Origin: Candidatus Paceibacter sp.
Lineage (GTDB): Bacteria > Patescibacteriota > Minisyncoccia > UBA6257 > GWB1-50-10
DNA length: 19,096 bases
NCBI GenBank assembly: GCA_020724685.1
Contig: DYGP01000003.1
Span: 1-19,096, forward strand
Reading direction: 5' to 3'
Position numbers and translations under genes: made by a program. Below, piece by piece: positions 12,190 through 19,096 of this stretch. The notes beneath the pieces are model-generated. The model made no database searches and had not been told where the DNA came from. It saw only the letters and a list, made by a program, of their open reading frames with translations. The first letter of the stretch is position 1. Each line of letters begins with the position of its first letter.

Positions 12190-13440
12190 ATGAAGCGAAA
12201 AAATCTTCTGTTGATGTTTCTTTCCATATTTGTGGCCGCTGTCATTGCGGGCGTTTTTGTTTATGACCCGGTGTGGCAGTCGATATCGAAATTCAGGCCG
12301 TGGAGTCTCGGGCTCGATCTCGCGGGAGGAAGTTATCTTGTCTACGACATCGACACGAGCAAAATCGAAGGAAGCGACCAGGGATCGGTGATAAAAGGGC
12401 TCCGTGACGTCATCGAACGGCGCGTGAATCTTTTCGGCGTAAGCGAGCCGAGGGTTTATACGGAAGAGGCGGGGGAAAAAAACAGGCTTGTTGTCGAACT
12501 CGCCGGAATCAAGGATGTTAACCAGGCGATCAAGGAAATAGGAGAGACGCCATTCCTCGACTTTCGGGAAGCCGTCGAGGAGGGGACGAGCTCCATCCGT
12601 TTTGTCGGGACGGAGCTGAACGGACGCTACGTGAAAGGCGCTCAGATTTCATTCGATCAGCTGGGGAAGCCCGAAGTGAGCCTCGAGTTCAACGGCGAGG
12701 GAGCGGATCTTTTTGAGGAGATCACGGCGCGCAATGTCGGAAAACCGCTCGCAATATTTCTCGATAACGAACTCCTGAGCGATCCGATCGTGCAGGAAAA
12801 GATTTCCGGAGGGAAGGCGCAAATCACGGGAAAGTTCACGATAGAAGAGGTGAGAACGATGGTTGAGCGATTCAATGCCGGCGCGCTTCCCGCGCCCATC
12901 ACGCTTGTGAACCAACAGACCATAAGTCCCGATTTCGGACAGGATTCGATGGAGAAGGCTATTTTCGCCGGCGCGCTCGGAACGCTCGCCGTCATCATTT
13001 TCATGCTTCTGTTTTATCGATCGTTCGGCATATACGCATCCATCGCGCTTGTATTCTATGTTGTTTTCTCTCTTGCGATATTTAAAATCGTTCCGGTTAC
13101 GATGACGCTCGCCGGAATTGCGGGATTCATACTCACCATAGGCATGGCGGTGGATGCGAATATCCTTGTTTTCGAACGCACGAAAGAGGAGCTTGCGCGC
13201 GGTCTCAGCAAAACGGCGGCGATTGAGGAAGGGTTCCGGCGCGCATGGACGTCGATCCGCGATTCAAATGTAAGCACGATGATTACCGCCGCGGTCCTTT
13301 ACTATTTCACATCAAGTTTCGTCCGGGGGTTTGCGCTCACGCTCTTTCTCGGAGTCGTGATCAGCATGTTTTCCGCAATCACCGTCACGCGGACGCTTCT
13401 CAGGGTCTTTGTGAAAAACGCGCCCCAAAAGTCGTCGTAA
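12190..13440 (+). CDS. secD: Protein translocase subunit SecD
   Basis: SecD works with SecF in the membrane and uses the ion gradient to pull proteins across after SecYEG/SecA. The 416-residue protein has a first membrane helix (about 6-25), then the SecD signature SLGLDLAGGSYLVYDID. The periplasmic P1-type domain follows (ERRVNLFGVSEPRV), then VERFNAGALPAPI and at least four C-terminal membrane helices. The proton-relay region is GMAVDANILVFERTKEE, with the Asp typical of the family. The length matches short bacterial SecD forms without a large insert. It starts 2 nt from a predicted transcript start and has no Shine-Dalgarno. SecF follows after 16 nt. Confidence 0.96.
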   Translation: MKRKNLLLMFLSIFVAAVIAGVFVYDPVWQSISKFRPWSLGLDLAGGSYLVYDIDTSKIEGSDQGSVIKGLRDVIERRVNLFGVSEPRVYTEEAGEKNRLVVELAGIKDVNQAIKEIGETPFLDFREAVEEGTSSIRFVGTELNGRYVKGAQISFDQLGKPEVSLEFNGEGADLFEEITARNVGKPLAIFLDNELLSDPIVQEKISGGKAQITGKFTIEEVRTMVERFNAGALPAPITLVNQQTISPDFGQDSMEKAIFAGALGTLAVIIFMLLFYRSFGIYASIALVFYVVFSLAIFKIVPVTMTLAGIAGFILTIGMAVDANILVFERTKEELARGLSKTAAIEEGFRRAWTSIRDSNVSTMITAAVLYYFTSSFVRGFALTLFLGVVISMFSAITVTRTLLRVFVKNAPQKSS

Positions 13441-13456
13441 AACCAGAGAATATATC

Positions 13457-14356
13457 ATGGACATCATCAAAAAAAGAAGTTGGTTTCTCGGCGTATCCGG
13501 AGTGCTGATCGCCGCAAGCGTCGCGTCAATTGCCGTTTTCGGTTTCCGTCCCGGAATTGACCTGAGCGGAGGAACGCAGTGGGAAATCTCCATTCCCGGA
13601 GTATCGGACGAGAGCGCAATAGCCGCCGCAATACGATCCGTGAGCGGGAAAGACGTTTCGGTGAAGCGTTCCGACGAGGGAAGTTTCTTTGTCCGCCTTC
13701 CCGACATAAGCGAGAATGAACATCAGACGTATCTCGTCGAACTCACGAAACAGTTCGGCCCGGTTGAGGAAAAGAACTTCTCGAGCATAGGACCCTCTAT
13801 CGGTTCGGAACTTCGGACGAAATCAATGTGGGCGATCGTGCTCGTGCTTTTGGGCATTTCCCTCTACGTCGCGTGGGCGTTCCGGAAGGTGTCTCGTCCG
13901 ATCAAATCCTGGAAGTACGGAATCGTGACGCTTATCACGCTTTTCCACGATGTGGCGATTCCCGCCGGCGTTCTTGCAATCCTCGGATATTGGAAGGGTA
14001 TAGAGATCGACACGAATTTTATCGTCGCGCTCCTCGTCGTCATGGGATTTTCCGTGCACGACACCATCGTCATTTTCGACAGGATCAGGGAGAACATCCT
14101 CGTTTTGCGCGGAAGATCATTTTCTCTCGGGGAAATAATCAATAAAAGCGTCAAAGAAACGCTTACCCGCTCGATAAACACCTCGCTTACCCTTGTGGTC
14201 GTTCTCGTCTCTCTTATGATATTCGGTCCGGCTTCCCTCTTTTATTTCATCTTCACGATCCTTCTGGGGACCATTTTCGGGACATATTCTTCCATATTCG
14301 TCGCGAGCCCGCTTTTGTACGTGTGGGAGCGCCTTGGATCGAAGTCCCGGGAGTGA
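13457..14356 (+). CDS. secF: Protein translocase subunit SecF
   Basis: The partner of SecD, 299 residues. The first membrane helix (about 9-28) leads into FRPGIDLSGGTQWEI, the SecF counterpart of the SecD signature, and then a small exported domain. Five more membrane helices are seen. MGFSVHDTIVIFDRIREN carries the conserved Asp, with HD where many SecF proteins have ND. TRSINTSLTLVVVL matches the last conserved block. It is encoded 16 nt after secD on the same transcript. The next gene has its own strong promoter, so the secDF unit probably ends here, although I see no hairpin terminator. Confidence 0.96.
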   Translation: MDIIKKRSWFLGVSGVLIAASVASIAVFGFRPGIDLSGGTQWEISIPGVSDESAIAAAIRSVSGKDVSVKRSDEGSFFVRLPDISENEHQTYLVELTKQFGPVEEKNFSSIGPSIGSELRTKSMWAIVLVLLGISLYVAWAFRKVSRPIKSWKYGIVTLITLFHDVAIPAGVLAILGYWKGIEIDTNFIVALLVVMGFSVHDTIVIFDRIRENILVLRGRSFSLGEIINKSVKETLTRSINTSLTLVVVLVSLMIFGPASLFYFIFTILLGTIFGTYSSIFVASPLLYVWERLGSKSRE

Positions 14357-14366
14357 AGAGGAGGGG

Positions 14367-14400
14367 CGGGGTTGACTCTGTTTTGAAAAAGTGCTATATT
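14367..14400 (+). promoter_or_regulatory. Strong promoter of the sigma-like regulator
   Basis: CGGGG plus TTGACT (14372-14377), a 17-nt spacer and an extended -10 TGCTATATT (14392-14400). This is the best promoter match in the window. The predicted start is near 14407, 17 nt before ATG 14424. Confidence 0.85.
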
Positions 14401-14423
14401 TTCATTAAGAATTTTTTCGAAAT

Positions 14424-15446
14424 ATGGTGAAAAATCTTGACCAATTTATCAATGAAATTCTTTCGAATTTCAATGAAAAACAGCAAAAGGTGCTTACGGG
14501 TCGTTTTGGCTTGAAAAGCGGCGTCCGTGCGACGCTCCAGGAAATAGGAGACGAGCTCGGCGTGACCCGGGAACGGGTCAGACAGATCGAAGAACAGGCG
14601 ATAAAGAAACTGAGGGACATCGTGCGTTCCCGCGGATCCGAGCTTGTGGCTGTCGCGGAAAAACACCTTGACTCCTCGGGGGGTGTTCGCGAAGACGAAC
14701 TTTTTCTCGATGAGATTTTCAAAAAATACGAGTTTTCCCAGCAAGCGAAGAACGCCCGGGAAAAACTCAGATTTGTCTTTCTTGTGGCGGGAGCTCCTTT
14801 GTATCACAAAGAAGACGATTCATACCGCGCGTTTTGGTATGCCGACAAGAAATCGGAAAAACTGTTTTTTGATTTCGTTTCCGACATGACTGATGCGCTC
14901 CGCACTGGAGATCGGACAAAAGTAACGAAGAAAAAAGAATATCTTTCCGTATGTCCCGATCTTTTCTCGTGCCATTTTCTTTCCATTCCGAAAACATTCG
15001 GAACGAACGTGTTCGGTGACTTCGGTCTCCGCGAGTGGGCGGAAATAGAACCAAAGACGATCAGAGACAAAGCGTATCTCGTTCTCAAGAAAACAGAGAA
15101 ACCCCTTCACTTTGAGGATATTGCGAAAAGCATTCACAAGCTCGGCATAGACAAAAAACCCGCTCATGTCCAAACGGTCCATAACGAGCTCATCAAGGAT
15201 GGCAGGTTCGTGCTCGTCGGGAGAGGAATCTATGGATTGCGCGAACACGGATATGAGCCCGGAACCGTGAAAGAGGTGATTGCCCAACTCCTCAAGGCAA
15301 AAGGCCCTCTTCCCGCGGAAGACGTTGTCCGTCTCGTAAACGAACGGAGGTTTCTCAAGGAAAACACCATCCTCCTCAATCTTCAGAACAGGAAACACTT
15401 CAGGCGTCTCAACAACGGGAGGTACCATCTCAAGGAAGCCGCATAA
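14424..15446 (+). CDS. Sigma-region-4-like and winged-helix DNA-binding protein
   Basis: A 340-residue protein. Residues about 15-65 are a sigma-70 region-4 helix-turn-helix: NEKQQKVLTGRFGL, then TLQEIGDELGVTRERVRQIE and EQAIKKL, the part of sigma that reads the -35 box. Sigma region 2, which melts the -10, is absent. The C-terminal third holds two winged-helix repeats: about 212-275 (RDKAYLVLKKTEKPLHFEDI ... GRGIYGLREHG) and 277-338 (VKEVIAQLLKAKGPLPAEDV ... NNGRYHLKEA). They resemble the HARE/RpoE-delta type domain. The middle is unassigned. Such proteins occur in Patescibacteria. It could bind RNA polymerase or DNA as an accessory factor or repressor; it should not be called a complete sigma factor. 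It is monocistronic, between a strong promoter and a terminator. Confidence 0.8.
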   Translation: MVKNLDQFINEILSNFNEKQQKVLTGRFGLKSGVRATLQEIGDELGVTRERVRQIEEQAIKKLRDIVRSRGSELVAVAEKHLDSSGGVREDELFLDEIFKKYEFSQQAKNAREKLRFVFLVAGAPLYHKEDDSYRAFWYADKKSEKLFFDFVSDMTDALRTGDRTKVTKKKEYLSVCPDLFSCHFLSIPKTFGTNVFGDFGLREWAEIEPKTIRDKAYLVLKKTEKPLHFEDIAKSIHKLGIDKKPAHVQTVHNELIKDGRFVLVGRGIYGLREHGYEPGTVKEVIAQLLKAKGPLPAEDVVRLVNERRFLKENTILLNLQNRKHFRRLNNGRYHLKEAA

Positions 15447-15447
15447 T

Positions 15448-15476
15448 TTGAACTTTTTCCGAGGAAGCCCGATAAT
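15448..15476 (+). promoter_or_regulatory. Promoter of the translocation module, nested in a terminator
   Basis: TTGAAC (15448-15453) and GATAAT (15471-15476) lie 17 nt apart. The -10 overlaps the end of the left arm and the loop of the upstream terminator. The predicted start near 15483 lies in the loop, so the new transcript lacks the left arm and should not terminate. Confidence 0.68.
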
Positions 15477-15504
15477 CTATGTATAAGGTTTCGGGCTTCT
15501 TTTT
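15464..15504 (+). terminator. Terminator after the sigma-like gene
   Basis: GAAGCCCGA (15464-15472) pairs perfectly with TCGGGCTTC (15491-15499) around an 18-nt loop, followed by T5. Confidence 0.88.
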
Positions 15505-15507
15505 CGT

Positions 15508-16917
15508 ATGATATATAAAGTCTTAGAGGAAATTTTTTCTACGGTAAGGGAACTCCTGCGCAAAGAGGAGGCGTGGCTTATTCTCGCGCTCATCGGCGTC
15601 GGAAGCGTGACCATATTCGTGGTTCCCGACATCGATCCCATGCTTATCCTCATCACGATCCTGAATTTCTTCAAATACACGTGGTGGCTCTGGGTTTTTC
15701 TGATACTTTTCCCGATATTCAAGGATTCGTGGGTTCATTGGCGCCAGGAAATATTCAAATCCTCGCTTAAATTCGTTCTTCTCGAAATACGCATCCCGAG
15801 AGAGATAGAAAAAAGCCCCCAAGCGATGGAACAAGTTCTCGCCGCGCTTCATTCTCTCCGCAATGCTCCGGGAGATATCAGGGAGAAATATGCCGAAGGC
15901 GAGGTGACGGTATGGTTTTCGCTTGAGCTTGTGAGTTTCAGCGGGGAGATCCATTTCTACATCAGGTGCCAGAAGAAACAACGGAACCTCGTCGAAGCGG
16001 CGTTCTTCTCCTACTATCCCGACGTCGAAATGGTCGAAGTTCCCGACTATGCCGACACGTTTCCGAAAAACATCGAGGAGCTTTATATGTCGGGGAAGGA
16101 TATGTGGGGGACCGAAATGGTGCTCTCCCGCGATGAATTGTATCCGATAAAGACATACCCTTTCTTTGAGCACGAAGCGGACGAAAAGAAGTTTGATCCC
16201 ATCTCCACTTTCTTGGAGGTGCTCGGAAAACTCAAGCCGGGAGAGGTCGTGGCGATGCAGTTTCTTATCGCTCCGAGCGCGAACGATTGGGCGAAAAAAT
16301 GGGAAGTCTCTCTCGAAAAGCTTCAGGAACCCACAACGGCGGAAATCGAGACCGACGAAGGGGGGACGCGGAACGTTCCGATTTCCCGCACGCCCGGACA
16401 ATACGACGTTCTCGAGGCGGTCGAGCGCAATCTTTCGAAACCCGCCTTCGACACGCTTATCAGATTTATGTATCTGTCTCCCAAAGACATATATTACGAC
16501 AGCTTCGCGCGCCGCGGACTGGTGGGAGCGTTCAATCAATACGGAGCCCTCAATCTCAACTCTCTCATACAGAATTATCCCGTGAGCACGAGAACAATGA
16601 TCTGGTATTGGCCGCACGTGTTCCCGAAGGTGCGCAACGAATTCAAGAAACAGAGGCTTTTGTACAACTACATCCGTCGGGAGGTCCCTCCCGAGAAATG
16701 GATCGGACGCGTTATCACCTCGAAGTTCTTCAATTGGAATTTTCTCTCGAGGAGATTCACGATGAATATCGAGGGCATCGCGACAATCTTCCATTTGCCG
16801 ACGTCAATCGTTCTCACGGCGCCCCACATCAAGCGCAACGAGAGCAAAAAAGGAGGCGCCCCCGCGGGACTCGCCATCTACGGCGAAGAGGAGGAAATCC
16901 AGAAATTCTTCGAATAA
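15508..16917 (+). CDS. Conserved membrane protein, partner of VirD4-like ATPase (function unknown)
   Basis: A 469-residue protein with two N-terminal membrane helices at about 21-40 (EAWLILALIGVGSVTIFVV) and 47-70, then a large cytoplasmic part. Features include LLEIRIPREIEKSPQAMEQV, GEIHFYIRCQKKQRNLVEAA, and a YYPDVEMVEVPDY phrase typical of membrane proteins encoded next to TraG/VirD4-like ATPases in Patescibacteria. No catalytic motif or Walker box is seen. A role as membrane anchor or N-terminal half of the translocation ATPase is inferred from that position: the ATPase encoded two genes downstream lacks membrane helices of its own. The stop is 4 nt before the next ATG. ATG 15508 is 25 nt after the predicted transcription start. 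Confidence 0.72.
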   Translation: MIYKVLEEIFSTVRELLRKEEAWLILALIGVGSVTIFVVPDIDPMLILITILNFFKYTWWLWVFLILFPIFKDSWVHWRQEIFKSSLKFVLLEIRIPREIEKSPQAMEQVLAALHSLRNAPGDIREKYAEGEVTVWFSLELVSFSGEIHFYIRCQKKQRNLVEAAFFSYYPDVEMVEVPDYADTFPKNIEELYMSGKDMWGTEMVLSRDELYPIKTYPFFEHEADEKKFDPISTFLEVLGKLKPGEVVAMQFLIAPSANDWAKKWEVSLEKLQEPTTAEIETDEGGTRNVPISRTPGQYDVLEAVERNLSKPAFDTLIRFMYLSPKDIYYDSFARRGLVGAFNQYGALNLNSLIQNYPVSTRTMIWYWPHVFPKVRNEFKKQRLLYNYIRREVPPEKWIGRVITSKFFNWNFLSRRFTMNIEGIATIFHLPTSIVLTAPHIKRNESKKGGAPAGLAIYGEEEEIQKFFE

Positions 16918-16921
16918 CACC

Positions 16922-17434
16922 ATGGAAGAAATTTACAATATTGTCGTCGGATTTGATTGGTACGGAACGTTCTCCGTGGCGAGGGTCGTTTTCATCATCC
17001 TTATTTTCGCGCTCATCGTCGGAATTGTTCTCACGTGGAGAGGGGCGTGGCGGTTCCGTCCGGCGTACGGATATCCGAAAAAGAAAGCAATCGATGTTTC
17101 GCAGGGAAGTCTCATAAACATAGGGGACGACTGGAAGAAGATTATGGACCGTGCGGAGTCGGATTCTCCCCAGGTTCTCACAATCGCGATCATCGACGCC
17201 GATAAGCTTCTTGACGATGCGCTCCGGATGCTCGGATTCGCCGGCGAGCACGTCGCGGAACGGCTCGAAAAACTCGGAAAACTCAAAGAATTGAAAACGC
17301 TTGATACGCTTTGGCAGGCGCACCGCATCCGGAATAATCTCGTGCATGCCACAGGATTCAGAATTTCATCGAATCAGGCGCGGGACGTTCTCCGCGCGTA
17401 TGAAGATTTCTTCCGGGAACTGAGAATTTTGTAA
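16922..17434 (+). CDS. Membrane-anchored protein with HEPN-like motif
   Basis: A 170-residue protein. One membrane helix (about residues 18-38, VARVVFIILIFALIVGIVL) is followed by a short basic linker and an all-helical cytoplasmic domain of about 115 residues. Near the end, HRIRNNLVHATGF contains R137-N138-x3-H142, the Rx4-6H signature of HEPN domains, which are RNases or nucleic-acid/nucleotide-binding helical modules in toxins and defence proteins. It is placed after a helix with many charged residues and before a final helix (NQARDVLRAYEDFFRELRI), as in HEPN. The motif alone does not prove nuclease activity; many HEPN domains only bind. It is sandwiched 4 nt after the membrane protein and 4 nt before the ATPase, so it is almost surely part of the same machine. 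Confidence 0.68.
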   Translation: MEEIYNIVVGFDWYGTFSVARVVFIILIFALIVGIVLTWRGAWRFRPAYGYPKKKAIDVSQGSLINIGDDWKKIMDRAESDSPQVLTIAIIDADKLLDDALRMLGFAGEHVAERLEKLGKLKELKTLDTLWQAHRIRNNLVHATGFRISSNQARDVLRAYEDFFRELRIL

Positions 17435-17438
17435 ACAT

Positions 17439-19096
17439 ATGCCTCCGCAACAGAAAAAAAACAACCGAATACAGCTCATAAAGTACGCCCCTCCGCCTCC
17501 CGACCTTCCGATATACGGACAGGAGGATCCGGCGGAAGTCTCGTTTTTCGGAAGAACGAACTACGTCGCCGCCCTTGAAACGAAGAAGTTTATTTTCGGC
17601 ATCAAGCGCGCCGATCGCAGGAGACACGTGTATACAATAGGGAAGTCCGGCGTCGGGAAGTCGAAGTTTCTCGAACTTCTCATACGGCAGGACATCGCGT
17701 ACGGGCACGGATTATGTCTCATTGATCCTCACGGAGAAACGATCGAGGACATCCTTCCTTTTATTCCGGAAAACAGGATTGATGACGTCTGTATCATCGA
17801 TCCTTCCGATGCCGCTTATCCCGTGTCTTTTAATCCGCTCGCGAACGTCGATCCCACCTTCAAACACCAGCTCACTCAGGGGCTCATAGAAGTCATGGAA
17901 AAACAGTTCGGCGCGAACTGGACGCCGCGTCTGGAGCACGTTTTCAGGTTCACGTGTCTCGCGCTTCTCGACTATCCGCACGCGACGATGCGCGGAATGA
18001 TCATGCTTCTTACGGACAGAAATTATCGCCAAAAGGTGGTGGAATACATCGAAGACGATATGGTGAAAAGATTCTGGGCGATTGAGTTCGCCGATTGGTC
18101 CGAAAAATTCGACACCGAGGCGATTATCCCCCTCGTGAATAAACTCGGACAGTTTCTTTCGAACCCGATGCTTCGGAACATATTCGGACAAAAGGAAAAC
18201 AAGGTTGATCTCGCGAAACTCATGCAAGAGAAAAAGATCGTGCTCATCAATCTTTCGAAAGGAAAGATAGGCGAGGAGAACTCGAGCTTCTTCGGTTCGA
18301 TGTTCGTAACGAAGATCAAGCAGGCGGGCATGGAACGCGCCGTTCTCCATCCCTCCGAGCGCCACGACTTCTATCTTTACGTCGACGAGTTCCAAAACCT
18401 CGTCACCGATACGTTCGAAAACCTCCTTTCCGAAGCGCGGAAATACGGAATCTGTCTTACGATGGCGCACCAATACGTCGGCCAATTGCTCCCGAAAGTG
18501 CAGGCTGCCGTGCTCGGGAACACGGGAACGATCATTATATTCCGTGTCGGAGGCGAGGATGCGGTGAAACTGAAGCCGGAGATGGCCCCCATCTTCGACG
18601 TGAAAGACATGATTAACCTCGGCATGGGGCAGATATATATAAAAATGACCATAGACGGGGAAACGTACGATCCTTTCTCCGCGGAAACGCTCCGGGTGCT
18701 TTCTCCCGAACACGAATCGCATCGGGACAAAATCATCGAGGAGTCCATGCTGGCCGCCAACGAGGCGGTGGCGGCAACCTTCACCCGCCGCCATGTCGCC
18801 GCCCTCTACCGGGTCCACCAGGCTCCCGAGCCGACCAAGGTCGCGGAGTTCGCCGAGTTCATGGCCTCGATGGGCTACCAGCTCAAGGGCGACCGCTATG
18901 ATTCGCAATGGTTCAATCGCCTCATCGAGCAAACCAGGGGGACGAGCCGGGAATATCTGGTCAGCAATCTTATCCTGCGAACCATGCAGCAGGCGCGTTA
19001 CGCCCCGGACAACATCGGCCATTTCGGTCTGGCGGCCGTCGATTATACCCATTTCACCTCGCCCATCCGCCGCTATCCCGACCTGCTGGTTCACCG
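17439..19096 (+). CDS. VirD4/TraD-like translocation ATPase, joined in frame to RNase R fragment (3' incomplete)
   Basis: Residues 1 to about 431 form a P-loop ATPase of the TraG/VirD4/HerA type. GKSGVGKS is Walker A (68-75), CLIDPHGE and IDPSD follow, DFYLYVDEFQN holds Walker B with Asp316 and Glu317, then comes an RKYGICLTMAHQYVGQL helix and the C-terminal GQIYIKMTIDG strand. Such proteins pump DNA or protein through type IV secretion-like channels. There is no membrane helix; anchoring would come from the gene at 15508. After HRDKIIEES (428-436) the frame continues without a stop into a segment of another family and composition (see the next entry). The protein is open at the right edge after 552 residues. 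The start ATG 17439 is 4 nt after the preceding stop. The ATPase half is firm; the fusion is suspect. Confidence 0.88.
   Translation, partial: MPPQQKKNNRIQLIKYAPPPPDLPIYGQEDPAEVSFFGRTNYVAALETKKFIFGIKRADRRRHVYTIGKSGVGKSKFLELLIRQDIAYGHGLCLIDPHGETIEDILPFIPENRIDDVCIIDPSDAAYPVSFNPLANVDPTFKHQLTQGLIEVMEKQFGANWTPRLEHVFRFTCLALLDYPHATMRGMIMLLTDRNYRQKVVEYIEDDMVKRFWAIEFADWSEKFDTEAIIPLVNKLGQFLSNPMLRNIFGQKENKVDLAKLMQEKKIVLINLSKGKIGEENSSFFGSMFVTKIKQAGMERAVLHPSERHDFYLYVDEFQNLVTDTFENLLSEARKYGICLTMAHQYVGQLLPKVQAAVLGNTGTIIIFRVGGEDAVKLKPEMAPIFDVKDMINLGMGQIYIKMTIDGETYDPFSAETLRVLSPEHESHRDKIIEESMLAANEAVAATFTRRHVAALYRVHQAPEPTKVAEFAEFMASMGYQLKGDRYDSQWFNRLIEQTRGTSREYLVSNLILRTMQQARYAPDNIGHFGLAAVDYTHFTSPIRRYPDLLVH
18732..19096 (+). 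other. rnr: Foreign segment: middle of RNase R catalytic (RNB) domain
   Basis: From about codon 432 the translation reads IIEESMLAANEAVAATF, then LYRVHQAPEP, NLILRTMQQARYAPDN and IGHFGLAAVDYTHFTSPIRR YPDLLVHR. These are consecutive conserved blocks of RNase R/RNase II exoribonucleases, including the family signature (HFG...YTHFTSPIRRYPDL...H). The upstream RNase R parts, including the catalytic aspartates and cold-shock domains, are absent. Codon use changes: CTG leucine (6 in about 117 codons versus about 2 in the 430 before) and GCC/ATC/CGC dominate, and GGA glycine, frequent before, vanishes. The style resembles RNase R of Desulfuromonas/Geobacter-like or other high-GC proteobacteria. It is best explained as a contig chimera. 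Confidence 0.85.

Noticed and set aside
15523..16794. Long minus-strand open frame (423 codons) opposite the membrane partner gene
   Set aside because: It mirrors the plus-strand gene, shows no family motif, and is rich in Arg/His/Glu as expected of an antisense shadow.
16287..17117. Plus-strand open frame of 276 codons spanning two genes
   Set aside because: It is out of frame with two well-supported genes and its composition is Arg-rich nonsense.
17712..19094. Long minus-strand open frame (460 codons) opposite the ATPase and RNase R segment
   Set aside because: The plus strand has clear Walker A, Walker B and RNB motifs; the reverse frame has none. Its crossing of the join is a consequence of the same sequence.

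Overview
The window looks like a chromosomal stretch of a Patescibacteria (Candidate Phyla Radiation) bacterium, most likely a Parcubacteria/Paceibacteria-type lineage, with a short foreign-looking piece at its right end. Support comes from short, tightly packed and often overlapping genes, almost no Shine-Dalgarno sequences, single-copy housekeeping genes mixed with pilus and DNA-translocation genes, and proteins of kinds typical of this radiation (TM-helix-repeat protein, sigma-region-4 plus winged-helix protein, membrane partner of a VirD4-like ATPase). TGA is used as an ordinary stop, so the TGA=Gly code of some relatives is not used.

Layout. 1-543: end of a membrane protein, then a textbook terminator. 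600-1010: ribosomal protein L21, whose N-terminus looks broken by a small deletion. 1011-3021: a minor-pilin-like gene and a PilM-PilN fusion. 3046-3609 (minus): peptidyl-tRNA hydrolase, divergent from lepB. 3654-9525: one co-directional block with signal peptidase I, a divergent histidyl-tRNA-synthetase-like protein, a HIT protein, ribosomal protein S21, YqeY, YbeY, FtsA and FtsZ. 9538-11046: an RNA-rich segment with tRNA-Thr(UGU), tandem ~75-bp repeats with covarying hairpins, tRNA-Thr(GGU), an 83-bp perfect duplication of the tRNA 3' end plus terminator, a minus-strand membrane protein, ribosomal protein L33 and tRNA-Trp. 11106-14356: D-Ala-D-Ala ligase, SecD and SecF. 14367-15504: a sigma-region-4/winged-helix regulator. 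15508-18740: a three-gene membrane/ATPase module resembling a VirD4/TraD-type DNA-translocation system, with a HEPN-like motif in its middle gene.

The genes cover protein synthesis (L21, S21, L33, tRNAs, Pth, YbeY, YqeY), export (LepB, SecDF), wall precursor synthesis and division (Ddl, FtsA, FtsZ), and surface or DNA-transfer machinery (pilus genes, final module). Promoters are unusually readable: several extended -10 boxes sit so close to the ATG that the mRNAs should be leaderless, three promoters share a CGGGGTTGAYT -35 element, and two promoters are nested in upstream terminators.

The most striking anomaly is at about 18729-18750. The translocation ATPase frame continues without a stop into a high-GC3 segment encoding the middle of the catalytic domain of RNase R from another kind of bacterium. 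A chimeric assembly join at a short shared sequence is the likeliest explanation; a real fusion would be very unusual.
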